Source: Candidatus Eiseniibacteriota bacterium
GTDB lineage: Bacteria > Eisenbacteria > RBG-16-71-46
Reading direction: 5' to 3'
Assembly (NCBI GenBank): GCA_005893295.1
Contig: VBOY01000007.1
Location: 27,591-81,054, forward strand
DNA: 53,464 bases
Position numbers and translations under genes: made by a program. This document shows positions 24,970 through 34,138 of this stretch, one piece after another. Numbering within the stretch: the stretch's first letter is position 1; each line of letters starts with the position of its first letter. Below the pieces are notes generated by a model. It saw only the letters and a program-made list of their open reading frames with translations, had not been told where the DNA came from and ran no database searches.

Positions 24970-26151
24970 ATGATCGCGCTCCTGCGCTCGCGCCTCGCGG
25001 TCGCCGCCCTCGTGGTCGGCGGGGCCGTCCTCGGTTCACGTGCCGGCGCGGAAGGCGCGCTCTCGGCCCTGCAGACGGACGTGGATCAGATCGCCCGGCG
25101 GGCCCGCTCGTCGGTGGTCACGGTCTACGCGCACCGATTCCTCCCCAAGCAGGCGAACGCGCCCGCGGCGGACCGCCGCGTGCACACCCGGGTCGGATCC
25201 GGCGTGGCGGTCGAAGAGGACGTCGTGCTGACGACCGCCAGCGTGGTACTCGGAGCCGATCGACTGCTGGTGCGCACCGCGAACGGTCTGCAGGGAGACG
25301 CCCAGCTCTTGGGGCTGGACCCGATCTTCAACGTCGCCCTGCTGCGCGTGCCGCAGGTGCGGTTGCCGCCGCTCCGCTTCGCCACCCGCCCGGCGGGCGT
25401 GGGTGAGTGGGTGATCTCGCTCGGGACTTCCTATCGCGCCCAGCCGACCCAGTCGGTGGGCAACGTCGCCTACCGTCTGCTCGAGCCGCATCAGGCGCTG
25501 CTCCAGCTCACCAACACCGTTTATCCGGGGAACAGCGGGGCGGCTGCGCTGAACACCCGGGGAGAGCTGGTGGGGATCGTGCAGGGCGAGCTCGCACCCC
25601 CCGAGCCGGTGAACCAAGACGAGGCGGGCGAGCGCCGCCCGAGCGGGGTGAGCTTTGCGCTGCCGGTCGAGACGGTGCGTCCGGTGTACGAGAGCCTGCG
25701 GCGCATGGGTCGCGTACCCCACGGGTTTCTCGGCGTGACGACCCGTGCGGCACGCGTCGAGAGCGACGTCGAGGGCGGCCAGAGCACACCGATCGGGGCG
25801 ATGGTGCAAGTCGTGGTGCCAGGAGGGCCGGCCGACAGGGCCGGCATCCATTCCGGTGACATGATCGTCGCCTTCCAGCGCGAGCGGGTCGAGTATCCGG
25901 AGCAGCTGGCGCGCTGGGTGGCCGGCACCCTGCCGGGCCGCCGGGTCGAGCTGGTGTGGGTGCGTGGCGACGTCGGGATGACCGCACGCACCGTGCTCAC
26001 GGAATCGGCCGAGACGATTCCCGCCTGGGTCGCGGGCGACCCGGAGCAGGCCGATGCCGAGCGCCCGCCGGCACGCATCGCCGACCTCGAGAAGGAGATT
26101 CGGCGCTTGAGCGACGAGCTGGCGAGGCTCAAAGGGTCGCGCCCTCGCTAG
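24970..26151 (+). CDS. HtrA/DegS-like PDZ protein with degenerate catalytic triad (pseudoprotease)
   Basis: A 393-residue exported protein: signal or anchor at 1-27, a trypsin-like HtrA domain (RVGSGVAVEEDVVLTTASVV, GLDPIFNVALLRVP, TNTVYPGNSGAAALNTRGEL), a PDZ domain (GFLGVTTRAARV to GGPADRAGIHSGDMIVAFQR) and a C-terminal coiled coil (RIADLEKEIRRLSDELARL). In active HtrA the first motif ends TNxHVV and the second has DxA; here the His position is Ser91 and the Asp position is Asn121, while Ser189 of GNSG remains. Two of three triad residues are therefore lost. It follows the anti-sigma gene by 12 bp, where an active DegS would be expected. Inference: a regulatory sensor that binds the anti-sigma or unfolded proteins without cutting. 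Confidence 0.85.
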   Translation: MIALLRSRLAVAALVVGGAVLGSRAGAEGALSALQTDVDQIARRARSSVVTVYAHRFLPKQANAPAADRRVHTRVGSGVAVEEDVVLTTASVVLGADRLLVRTANGLQGDAQLLGLDPIFNVALLRVPQVRLPPLRFATRPAGVGEWVISLGTSYRAQPTQSVGNVAYRLLEPHQALLQLTNTVYPGNSGAAALNTRGELVGIVQGELAPPEPVNQDEAGERRPSGVSFALPVETVRPVYESLRRMGRVPHGFLGVTTRAARVESDVEGGQSTPIGAMVQVVVPGGPADRAGIHSGDMIVAFQRERVEYPEQLARWVAGTLPGRRVELVWVRGDVGMTARTVLTESAETIPAWVAGDPEQADAERPPARIADLEKEIRRLSDELARLKGSRPR

Positions 26152-26177
26152 ACGGCGCCGGCCCGGCCGGCCCACGC

Positions 26178-26186
26178 TGCTATACT
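26178..26186 (+). promoter_or_regulatory. Extended -10 (TGcTATACT) for aroB
   Basis: The extended -10 TG-c-TATACT lies at 26178-26186. No -35 box is visible. The predicted start near 26193 is 2 nt before GTG 26195, so the aroB transcript would be leaderless. Confidence 0.55.
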
Positions 26187-26194
26187 GCTCGGCC

Positions 26195-27298
26195 GTGGCC
26201 CTCGACCTCTTGGTCCGCTACCCGGGGCGATCCGTCCGGTCCCGGATCCAGGTACGCCGCGGGGCTCTCGACCGCCTGGGCGCTTGCGCCCGCGCGATCA
26301 AGGCACGCCGCGTCGCCGTGGTGAGCGATGCCACGGTCGCTGCCCTCTATGGCGGGCTCTCGGTTCGCTCGCTCGAGCGCGCCGGTCTCACGGCCTCCTT
26401 GGTCACCGTCCCCCCCGGGGAGCGCGCCAAGAACCCGCGCCAGTTGGTCCGTCTGTGGGGGTGGCTCGGCGCCCTCGGCCTCACGCGCGGGGACGCGGTG
26501 GTGGCCTTGGGAGGTGGTGTGGTCGGTGATCTTGCGGGCTTCGCCGCGGCGACGTGGCTGCGCGGCGTAGCCTGGATCGGCGTGCCCACCTCGCTGGTCG
26601 CTCAGATCGACAGCTGCGTGGGAGGCAAGACCGCGGTCGATCTCGAGGTCGGAAAGAATCTCGTCGGCGCCTTTCACCAGCCGGTGGCCGTCCTGGTGGA
26701 TCCCGATGCGCTCGCCACGTTGCCGGAGCGACATCATCGCGCGGGGCTCGCGGAGTTGGTGAAGCTGGGAATGGCGGTGGATGGGGGGTTGTTCGCCTGG
26801 ACAGAACGCCACGCACGGCGACTGCGCGGGCGCGATGGTGCCGTGCTCGAGCAGGCGGTGGCACGCGCGATCCGCGTCAAGGCACGGGTGGTGCGAGGCG
26901 ATGAGCGCGAGCGGTGGGGAGGTGCCCGCACCGCCCTGAACTACGGCCACACGCTCGGACATGCGCTCGAGTCGGCCTGCGGCTATCGCGGGCCACTCCA
27001 CGGAGAAGCGGTGGCGATCGGAATGCGCGCCGCGGCCGCGATCTCGACCCGTGTCGCGGGACTGTCGGCCGCCGCGCGGGCGCGTCAGGACGCGTTGCTC
27101 GACGCCTTCGGTCTCCCGCGGCGCGTGCCGCCGGTCGCGCTCGAGGATCTGCTGCGCGCGATGCGGCAGGACAAGAAGCGGGGTGCTGCGGAGGTGCGCT
27201 GGGTGTTGACGCCCCGCGTGGGCCATGCTAGCGTGCCGCGACCTGTCGACCGGCGGCTCGTGCGGTCGGCCTTGATCGAGATCGGGGCGCGGGTCTGA
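26195..27298 (+). CDS. aroB: 3-dehydroquinate synthase
   Basis: Second step of the shikimate pathway, NAD- and Zn-dependent conversion of DAHP to dehydroquinate. A 367-residue protein with ALGGGVVGDLAGFAAATWLR, GVPTSLVAQIDSCVGGKTAV, GKNLVGAFHQP, the Zn ligands in AELVKLG and LNYGHTLGHALE, and LHGEAVAIGM. GTG start with no ribosome site but an extended -10 a few nt upstream. The stop overlaps the ATG of aroQ (TGATG). Confidence 0.95.
   Translation: MALDLLVRYPGRSVRSRIQVRRGALDRLGACARAIKARRVAVVSDATVAALYGGLSVRSLERAGLTASLVTVPPGERAKNPRQLVRLWGWLGALGLTRGDAVVALGGGVVGDLAGFAAATWLRGVAWIGVPTSLVAQIDSCVGGKTAVDLEVGKNLVGAFHQPVAVLVDPDALATLPERHHRAGLAELVKLGMAVDGGLFAWTERHARRLRGRDGAVLEQAVARAIRVKARVVRGDERERWGGARTALNYGHTLGHALESACGYRGPLHGEAVAIGMRAAAAISTRVAGLSAAARARQDALLDAFGLPRRVPPVALEDLLRAMRQDKKRGAAEVRWVLTPRVGHASVPRPVDRRLVRSALIEIGARV
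27206..27234 (+). promoter_or_regulatory. Internal promoter TTGACG-N17-TAGCGT at the 3' end of aroB
   Basis: The -35 lies at 27206-27211 and the -10 at 27229-27234, with an extended TG at 27226-27227 and a 17-bp spacer. The -10 region shares ATGCTAGCGTGCCGCG with the rfaE1 promoter. The predicted start near 27241 would serve aroQ-accB-pilT-accC independently of aroB. Confidence 0.6.
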
Positions 27299-27730
27299 TG
27301 CGGCGCATCCTGGTCCTGCACGGTCCAAACCTGAACGCCCTCGGCATCCGCGAGCCGGAAATTTACGGGCACGAATCCCTGGACGACATCGAACGCCGCA
27401 TCCGGCAGCTCGGCCGCGACCTCGACTGCGAGGTGGAATGTCTCCAGAGCCAGCACGAGGGTGTGCTGATCGATGCGCTCTACGGGGCGCGCTCCCGTTC
27501 CGATGGTGTGCTCATGAACCCGGGGGGGCTCGCGCACTCCAGCGTGCCCCTGCGCGACGCGGTGGCGGGCGCCGGCGTGCCGGTGGTGGAAGTTCACCTG
27601 TCCAACCCCTTGGCGCGCGAGCCATTCCGTGGTCCTTCGCTGGTGTCCGGAGCGGCCGTTGGGGTGGTCCAGGGGTTTGGAGCCGAGAGTTACCTCCTCG
27701 GCCTCAGGGCCCTGGTCGGGTGTCTGGAAC

Positions 27731-27747
<17 letters not shown>
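27298..27747 (+). CDS. aroQ: 3-dehydroquinate dehydratase, type II
   Basis: A 149-residue dodecameric-type dehydratase, third step of the shikimate pathway. Motifs: [20 protein letters not shown] with the catalytic Tyr region, [30 protein letters not shown] with the catalytic His, and [17 protein letters not shown] 27298 overlaps the aroB stop; the 3' end overlaps accB by 17 bp. An upstream internal promoter may express it with accB. Confidence 0.95.
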
Positions 27748-28288
<541 letters not shown>

Positions 28289-28321
28289 TTCGCGACCGCG
28301 ACGTGGGTTCCCAGGGTCTCC

Positions 28322-29494
28322 ATGAACATTCGCAGCGTGCTCGAAAAGATGATCGCGGCGCGGGCCAGCGATCTGCACCTCAAGACCGGGACCCCGCCGG
28401 TGGTGCGGGTCGACGGCGTGCTGTACACGCTGGACGAGCCGGCGCCGAACGCGGAGCAGCTTCGCGGCGTAGCCAACCAGCTGCTCAACGAGGAACAGCG
28501 CCACTACTTCCTGACCCACAACGAAATCGACTTCGCATTCGGCGTCTCGGGCCTGGCGCGCTTCCGCGCCAACATCTTCATGCAGCGGGGGACCCCGGCG
28601 CTCGCGCTGCGCCACGTCCCGGTGGAGGTTCCGAGCCTCGAAGACTTGGGGCTGCCCACCGTGGTGCGCGAGCTGGCGTTCGCGCCACGGGGCTTGATCC
28701 TGGTCACCGGGCGGACCGGCTCTGGCAAGTCGACCACGTTGGCGGCGATGATCGACGCCATCAACCGGGTCACGACGCGAAACATCATCACGGTCGAAGA
28801 CCCGATCGAGTTCCTGCACCGCGACCGTCTATCGTTCATCCACCAACGCGAGATCGGCCTCGACGCGAAATCGTTCCAGGACGGGCTGCGCTACGTGTTG
28901 AGGCAGGATCCCGACATCATCCTGGTGGGCGAAATTCGCGATTACGAGACCATGAGCACCGCGCTCATGGCGGCGGACACCGGGCACCTCGTGCTCTCGA
29001 CGCTCCACACCACCGATGTGGTGCAGACCTTGCAACGAGTCATTTCTTTCTACTCGCCTCACCAGCACGACGAGGTGCGCTTGTCCCTCGCTTCGAACCT
29101 GCGCGCCGTGATCACGCAGCGACTGATCCCGCGACGGGACGGAGCGGGTCGCGTGCCGGCGTGCGAGATCATGGTGACCACGCCCACCATCCGCGAGTTC
29201 ATCCTGAACGCCGAGAAGACTCCGCTGATTCACGGCGCGGTGGCCGAGGGCGTGACGCAGTACGGCATGCAAACGTTCGATCAGTCGGTCATGACGCTGC
29301 TTCTCGAGGGGATCATCACCGAGGAAGAGGCGCTGAAGAACTGCAACAACCCCAACGAGCTGAACCTCAAGCTCAAGGGCATCAACGCCGCCTCGGATCG
29401 CGTATGGCAGCCGGTGGAGTCGGACGAGGACCTGGGGGAAACGGCGTCCCACCCGGAAGCAGCCGAGTTCGGCTCGTGGCCGGGCCGTCCCTAG
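28322..29494 (+). CDS. pilT: Type IV pilus twitching ATPase, PilT-like
   Basis: A 390-residue hexameric retraction ATPase of the PilT/PilU group. N-terminal [20 protein letters not shown], Walker [10 protein letters not shown] (130-138), the Asp box [11 protein letters not shown], Walker [14 protein letters not shown], the His box [13 protein letters not shown], and [21 protein letters not shown]-terminal [12 protein letters not shown] is followed by a short acidic tail. No other pilus genes are in the window. It sits between accB and accC, 33 bp and 4 bp away, so it is probably co-transcribed with them. Confidence 0.93.
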   Translation: MNIRSVLEKMIAARASDLHLKTGTPPVVRVDGVLYTLDEPAPNAEQLRGVANQLLNEEQRHYFLTHNEIDFAFGVSGLARFRANIFMQRGTPALALRHVPVEVPSLEDLGLPTVVRELAFAPRGLILVTGRTGSGKSTTLAAMIDAINRVTTRNIITVEDPIEFLHRDRLSFIHQREIGLDAKSFQDGLRYVLRQDPDIILVGEIRDYETMSTALMAADTGHLVLSTLHTTDVVQTLQRVISFYSPHQHDEVRLSLASNLRAVITQRLIPRRDGAGRVPACEIMVTTPTIREFILNAEKTPLIHGAVAEGVTQYGMQTFDQSVMTLLLEGIITEEEALKNCNNPNELNLKLKGINAASDRVWQPVESDEDLGETASHPEAAEFGSWPGRP

Positions 29495-29498
29495 CGGA

Positions 29499-30812
29499 AT
29501 GTTCCGCAAGGTCCTGATCGCCAACCGGGGCGAGATCGCGCTGCGGGTGATTCGCGCCTGCCGCGAGCTCAGGATTGCGACCGTCGCGGTGTTCAGCGAG
29601 GCGGATCGCGAGAGCCTGCATGTCCGCTTGGCCGACGAATCGGTTTGCATCGGCCCGCCCGCCCCTTCCCAGTCCTACAACCACATCGCCCGGCTCATCT
29701 CGGCCGCCGAGGTCACCGGCGCGGACGCGATCCATCCCGGGTACGGGTTCCTGTCGGAGAGCGCCCACTTTGCCGAGGTGTGCGCCTCGTGCGGCTTCAC
29801 GTTCATTGGCCCCGCGGCGGACATGATCCGCGCGATGGGCGACAAAGCGGTGGCGCGGCGCACCATGCGGGAGGCCGGCCTGCCAGTCGTGCCCGGCAGC
29901 GAGGGCACGATCGCGGACGTGGACGAGGCCCTCGCCTTGGCCAAAGAGATCGGATATCCGGTGATCATCAAGGCGGCGGCCGGCGGCGGCGGGCGGGGGA
30001 TGCGCGTGGCGGGGGACGGAAAGCAACTGCGCGCCGGGTTCGGGATCGCCCAGGCCGAAGCGGGAGCCGCGTTCGTGGAGTTCCAGCTGTTCGGGGATTC
30101 ACACGGGCACCTGATCCACCTGGGCGAGCGCGAGTGTTCGGTGCAGCGGAACCACCAGAAGCTGATCGAGGAGTCGCCCAGCCCGTTTCTGAGCGACTCG
30201 CAGCGTCGCACCGTGGGAGCGTTGGCGGTGAAGGGCGCCCAGGGGATCGGCTACCTCAACGCTGGAACCATGGAGTTCCTGTTCGACCAGGATGGCTCCT
30301 TCTACTTCATGGAGATGAACACCCGGATCCAAGTCGAGCACCCGGTCACCGAGGAGGTGACGGACCTGGACCTGGTGAAGGAGCAAATCCGCGTCGCGGC
30401 CGGCGAGCGGCTCTCGCTCACCCAGGAGCAAGTGGAATGGAGAGGGCACGCGATCGAGTGTCGGATCAACGCGGAGGACCACGAGAACGGGTTCCGCCCG
30501 AGCCCGGGTCGCATCACCTACTGGTACAAGCCGGGGGGCCCGGGGATCCGGGTCGATAGCCACGTCTACGCCGGCTACACCGTGCCGCCGGACTACGACT
30601 CGATGGTCGGCAAGCTGATCGCCTACGGAAGAGATCGCGCCGGGGCTCTCCGTCGAATGGAGATCGCCCTCGAGGAGATGATTCTCGAAGGGATCAAGAC
30701 CACGATTCCCTTCCATCAGCTCGCCCTCCGCGACCCCCGCTTCCAAGCCGGGGACCTCGACACCCACTTCGTGGAGAAGCTGCTCAAGGGCGAATCGGTG
30801 CCCGCGGCATAG
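29499..30812 (+). CDS. accC: Biotin carboxylase with a 16-residue gap in the ATP-grasp domain
   Basis: The ATP-dependent biotin-carboxylating subunit of acetyl-CoA carboxylase. Nearly everything is canonical: [86 protein letters not shown] and [20 protein letters not shown]. At Phe192-Val193 (30072-30077), however, the family's segment corresponding to E. coli SNDMVYMEKYLENPRH is missing in frame. That stretch supplies ATP-contacting Glu201, Lys202 and His209 in E. coli numbering. The protein would be 437 residues and probably inactive. As the gene is normally essential and no second copy is visible here, an assembly deletion is a strong alternative. Confidence 0.93.
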   Translation: MFRKVLIANRGEIALRVIRACRELRIATVAVFSEADRESLHVRLADESVCIGPPAPSQSYNHIARLISAAEVTGADAIHPGYGFLSESAHFAEVCASCGFTFIGPAADMIRAMGDKAVARRTMREAGLPVVPGSEGTIADVDEALALAKEIGYPVIIKAAAGGGGRGMRVAGDGKQLRAGFGIAQAEAGAAFVEFQLFGDSHGHLIHLGERECSVQRNHQKLIEESPSPFLSDSQRRTVGALAVKGAQGIGYLNAGTMEFLFDQDGSFYFMEMNTRIQVEHPVTEEVTDLDLVKEQIRVAAGERLSLTQEQVEWRGHAIECRINAEDHENGFRPSPGRITYWYKPGGPGIRVDSHVYAGYTVPPDYDSMVGKLIAYGRDRAGALRRMEIALEEMILEGIKTTIPFHQLALRDPRFQAGDLDTHFVEKLLKGESVPAA

Positions 30813-30860
30813 TCCCACGGCCTTCGCGCGGCCGCGATCGAACGAGGTTTCTCTGCCACG

Positions 30861-31568
30861 ATGCGAGTGAGCGTCGATCTGAGGGTCCAGCCGCGGACGA
30901 ACCCAGCCGGGCGCGCCGGCTCGGTGCGCGCGTCGGCCGTCGCCGTGATCGTGGACGTGTTGCGCTCCACCACCACGCTCACCGTGGCGCTCGATCACGG
31001 CGCGGCGCGGGTCGTTCCCGTGGCCACCCCCGCCGAGGGCTTCGCGCTGCGCACGCGCGCGCCCAACGCCCTGTTGTGCGGCGAGCGCGTGGGGCGCAGA
31101 ATCGAGGGCTTCGACCTCGGCAACTCGCCGTACGAGTACGAGGCCGCGAGGGTCGAAGGCCGCGACCTGATCTTTGCCTCGACCAACGGCTCGCGGGCGC
31201 TGCTCGCCGCGGCGAGTGCCCGCGCCCGAATCCTCGCCGCGTTCGTCAACCTGGCGGCGGTCGTCGAGCGTCTCGGCGGCGAGCGAGAGGTGGCGATCCT
31301 GTGCGCCGGGACGTCGGGCGAGTTCGCCCTCGAAGACGCGGCGTGTGCAGGGCTCCTGGTTCGCCGGCTGTGCGCGCGTGGGGCGCGCCCCGCGAACGCC
31401 GCGGCGGGGCTGGCCGGCACGCTCGCGCCCGAGGACGCGGGAGAGGTGCGCTCGATCGTGCACGGCTGCTCGCACGGTCGCTATCTGAGGTCCCTGGGGC
31501 CCGAGTTCGTCCGCGACGTGGAACGGTGCGCCCAGCTCGACACGTTGGGTCGGGCGTTCGCGGTGTGA
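30861..31568 (+). CDS. comB: 2-phosphosulfolactate phosphatase family protein
   Basis: A 235-residue ComB-fold protein (PF04029-type): VIVDVLRSTTTLTVALDHGA, LLCGERVGRRIEGFDLGNSP, FASTNGSRALLAAASAR and ILCAGTSGEFALEDAACAG match the family through its length. ComB dephosphorylates phosphosulfolactate in coenzyme M synthesis, but family members occur widely in bacteria without that pathway and comA is not present here, so the true substrate is unknown. It lies 48 bp after accC and converges on lptG with only 34 bp between. Confidence 0.85.
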   Translation: MRVSVDLRVQPRTNPAGRAGSVRASAVAVIVDVLRSTTTLTVALDHGAARVVPVATPAEGFALRTRAPNALLCGERVGRRIEGFDLGNSPYEYEAARVEGRDLIFASTNGSRALLAAASARARILAAFVNLAAVVERLGGEREVAILCAGTSGEFALEDAACAGLLVRRLCARGARPANAAAGLAGTLAPEDAGEVRSIVHGCSHGRYLRSLGPEFVRDVERCAQLDTLGRAFAV

Positions 31569-31602
31569 TTGCGGATGCGTGTGAGGCGACGACCGCACTC
31601 CC

Positions 31603-32614
31603 TCAGGTTCGCTGCGCACGCACCATCATGGTGAAGCCCACCACTCCGAACACCAGGTCGCCGAGCCAGGCGGCGAGGTAGGGAGGCAGGGCCCCGTTGT
31701 GACCCAAGGCTTGGCCCGCCCGCATGAAACCGTAATAGAGAAACGAGATCGCCACCGAGAGGCCGAAGCCGAGCGCGGCGCTCTGCATGCGGAGCCGCGT
31801 TGCCACGGGGGCTCCGATCATGACGACGATGAAGTTGACCAGCGGAAAGGCCAGCTTGAGGTGGAGGTCGACCAGGTAGTTCGAAACGCGGGCACCGCTC
31901 GCCCGCAGACGATCGAGGTAGCTGCGCAGCTCCGGAAAGCTCATCTGGCCGGGCTTGCGGGATTCCTTGGCGAAGTCCTCGGGCCGCTCGGCGAGCCCCG
32001 CAACCGCCAACTTCGTGAAGGGCTTCACGGTCTCGCGCCCCTCCTCGAACGTGCGCTCGTAGCCGGAGGCGAACACCCATTGACGGCCGTCCCAGGTGGC
32101 CTCGGCCGCGTCGATGCGCCGCTCCAGCTCCCCGGCTCGGAACTCCTGCAGTGAGACCTCGTGCATGCGCCGCTCGCGCACCAGATAGAGCCGCATGAGG
32201 AAGATGCGACCGCCACGCCCCAGGTACGTCACGTCGGCTCGCTCGGTCGCGGCGTGCGGGTCCTGATGCTTGATCTGCTCCTCGAAGATGCGGTCGCGCT
32301 CCTGGTTCGCGCCGGGAACCACCGCCTCGCCGAGCGCGAACCGAGCGCATCGCGGTCAGCTCGCCGAACTTGTTGAGCTGCCCCAAGGCCAGGAACGTGG
32401 CCATGAGCAGCGCCACCGGGAGCACCTGCACGACCACCTCGGGGGCCCGGTAGAGGTAGAAGCGCGCCACCAGGAAGGGCGGGGCGTGGTGGTCGAGAAA
32501 CACGTCGATCTTCTCGAAGATGTCCACGACCACGAAGATGGTGATGAATCCGATCAGGCCGAGCAGCAAATAGACGGCGAACTCGCGAAGCAGATAGCGG
32601 TCGAGCACCCTCAT
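31603..32614 (-). pseudogene. lptG: LPS export permease LptG, deletion with frameshift in the first third
   Basis: Inner-membrane permease of the LptB2FG transporter. From ATG 32614, which overlaps the lptF stop (ATGA), the first frame gives MRVLDRYLLREFAVYLLLGL and continues to GQLNKFGELTAMRS (residue 91). The protein resumes in another frame at about 32340 with FALGEAVVPGANQERDRIFE and then is intact to the C-terminal membrane helices (PLVNFIVVMIGAPVATRLRM) and TGA 31603. Compared with the family, about 23 residues covering a loop and a membrane helix are missing at the join (32340-32345). LptG is normally essential, so either sequence loss in assembly or an unusual situation. Confidence 0.85.
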
Positions 32615-34008
32615 GCGACGGCCCGGGCGCGGGGGCCGGTCGCGCGCACGGCCGCCCCGGGGGGCCGTGCCCCAGGCCACGTCACCTCGCACGCTCGCAG
32701 GGTCCAGCGCAGCCCCAGCGTCCCCATCACGAGATTGGGAAGCCACATGGCGAGCCAGGCAGGAATGATGAGCCGGTTCGCCAGTTCCTCGCCGCCGATC
32801 AAGCACAGCCAGTAGAAGAGGAAGAAGGCTATCGAAAGGAAGGCAACCGCTGGTCCGGCGCGCCGCACCCGCATTCCGATCGGCGCGCCGATCAGCACGA
32901 ACACCACGCACGCCACGGGCAACGAGAACTTCTTGTGGATTTCCACCGACAGCCGGGCCATCTGTTTGCGGTAGGAATCGCGCTCGAGCCGCCACATCTG
33001 GGTATCGATGCGGAGCGCCGGCGAGATGCTGTCGAGTGCGGCGAGCGGATCGCCGTACCCGCGCAGGCGGCTCCACCACCCTGCGATCACGAACCATGGC
33101 GACGGGTGCTCCGCGAGCAGGTTCATCGCCGCCGGCGGCGCCTTGAGCTCCCGATAGCGCTCCCGGCGGGCCTCGAGCGAGCGCCGATACTGAAGCCATA
33201 TCGCGTCGCGCCGATCGAGCAGTGCCCGCGCGCTCAGCTCGCGGTCGCTTCGCGCGTCGCGCGCGGATCGCTCCAGGAGGGCGCCCGCGCCCGGGACGTT
33301 GATCACGTGGGTCTTGAACACGATCCGCCGATACTTGCGCGCCCCGCCCTCGTCGGGCGGAATTTCGTGGATCTCGCCGTCCTTGAGCTCGAGCACCGCC
33401 GTGCGCCCGTCCGGCGTGTAGGTGAGGAAGCCGCGCTTGGCGATGATCGTGGTGGCGGGCCCCTGCGCGTTCAGCTGGTAGATCGTGATGCCGCGCATCT
33501 CGTTGGTGCGCCCGTTCACGGACTGGACCAGCAGATTGTATCCGGGAAGCTCGGTGACGAACACGCCCTCCTGGAGCTTGACAGTCGGCCGCATCCGGTG
33601 AATGTCGATGAGCAGGTTCGCGAAGGAATGATTCGATTCCGGCAGAACGTAGTTGTTGAAGAAGGTGAGCCCGAGGGCAACGAGCAGGGAGGCTGCCAGC
33701 GGGCCCGCCAGCACGCTTCCCAGATGCACCCCGCTCGCCCTAAGCGCCGTGATCTCGTTGTCCTGCGATAGCCTACCGAAGGTCATGAGCACGGCGATCA
33801 GGACGGCGCACGGCACCGCGAGCGCGACGATGTAGCCCAGGGACAGCGCGAAGAGCAGGGCCACGATGCCGAACGCCACCCCGCGGTTGACGATCAGGTC
33901 GAGGTAGTCGAACAGCATGTCCATGACGAGGATGAAGGTCACGACCCCGAACCCGAGGAGGAAAGGAACCAGGTGGAGCCGCAAGATGTATAAGCGCAGG
34001 AGACGCAC
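32611..34008 (-). CDS. lptF: LPS export permease LptF
   Basis: A 465-residue YjgP/YjgQ-family permease, partner of LptG in moving LPS from the inner membrane to the Lpt bridge. N-terminal helices LYILRLHLVPFLLGFGVVTF and ALSLGYIVALAVPCAVLIAV, the conserved MTFGRLSQDNEITALRASGV, a large periplasmic beta-jellyroll with an inserted charged helical region (about 255-300), and the C-terminal helices starting VEIHKKFSLPVACVVFVLIG. GTG 34008 has a -10-like TAGGGT close upstream and no ribosome site. Confidence 0.93.
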   Translation of the reverse strand: MRLLRLYILRLHLVPFLLGFGVVTFILVMDMLFDYLDLIVNRGVAFGIVALLFALSLGYIVALAVPCAVLIAVLMTFGRLSQDNEITALRASGVHLGSVLAGPLAASLLVALGLTFFNNYVLPESNHSFANLLIDIHRMRPTVKLQEGVFVTELPGYNLLVQSVNGRTNEMRGITIYQLNAQGPATTIIAKRGFLTYTPDGRTAVLELKDGEIHEIPPDEGGARKYRRIVFKTHVINVPGAGALLERSARDARSDRELSARALLDRRDAIWLQYRRSLEARRERYRELKAPPAAMNLLAEHPSPWFVIAGWWSRLRGYGDPLAALDSISPALRIDTQMWRLERDSYRKQMARLSVEIHKKFSLPVACVVFVLIGAPIGMRVRRAGPAVAFLSIAFFLFYWLCLIGGEELANRLIIPAWLAMWLPNLVMGTLGLRWTLRACEVTWPGARPPGAAVRATGPRARAVA

Positions 34009-34020
34009 GGAAGCGAGCCT

Positions 34021-34050
34021 ACCCTAAGGGTCGCCGTCGGAGCGACCGAA
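34021..34050 (-). promoter_or_regulatory. Candidate promoter TTCGGT-N18-TAGGGT for lptF-lptG
   Basis: The -10 TAGGGT lies at 34026-34021 and the weak -35 TTCGGT at 34050-34045. The predicted start near 34014 leaves 6 nt before GTG 34008. It is divergent from the sprA promoter. Confidence 0.45.
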
Positions 34051-34066
34051 AATGCCCCTAATGGCT

Positions 34067-34095
34067 TTGACCGTCGTGGCTTGCCCTGTTACGGT
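34067..34095 (+). promoter_or_regulatory. Promoter TTGACC-N17-TACGGT for sprA
   Basis: The -35 lies at 34067-34072 and the -10 at 34090-34095, with a 17-bp spacer. The predicted start near 34102 gives a 37-nt leader without an obvious ribosome site. Confidence 0.7.
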
Positions 34096-34138
34096 GCGGC
34101 CGGCCTGACCGCTCTAGCGGGCGCGGCCCTATCCCAGA

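Noticed and set aside
24970-26151. An active DegS/HtrA protease
   Set aside because: Two of the three catalytic residues are replaced at the aligned positions (Ser91 for His, Asn121 for Asp).
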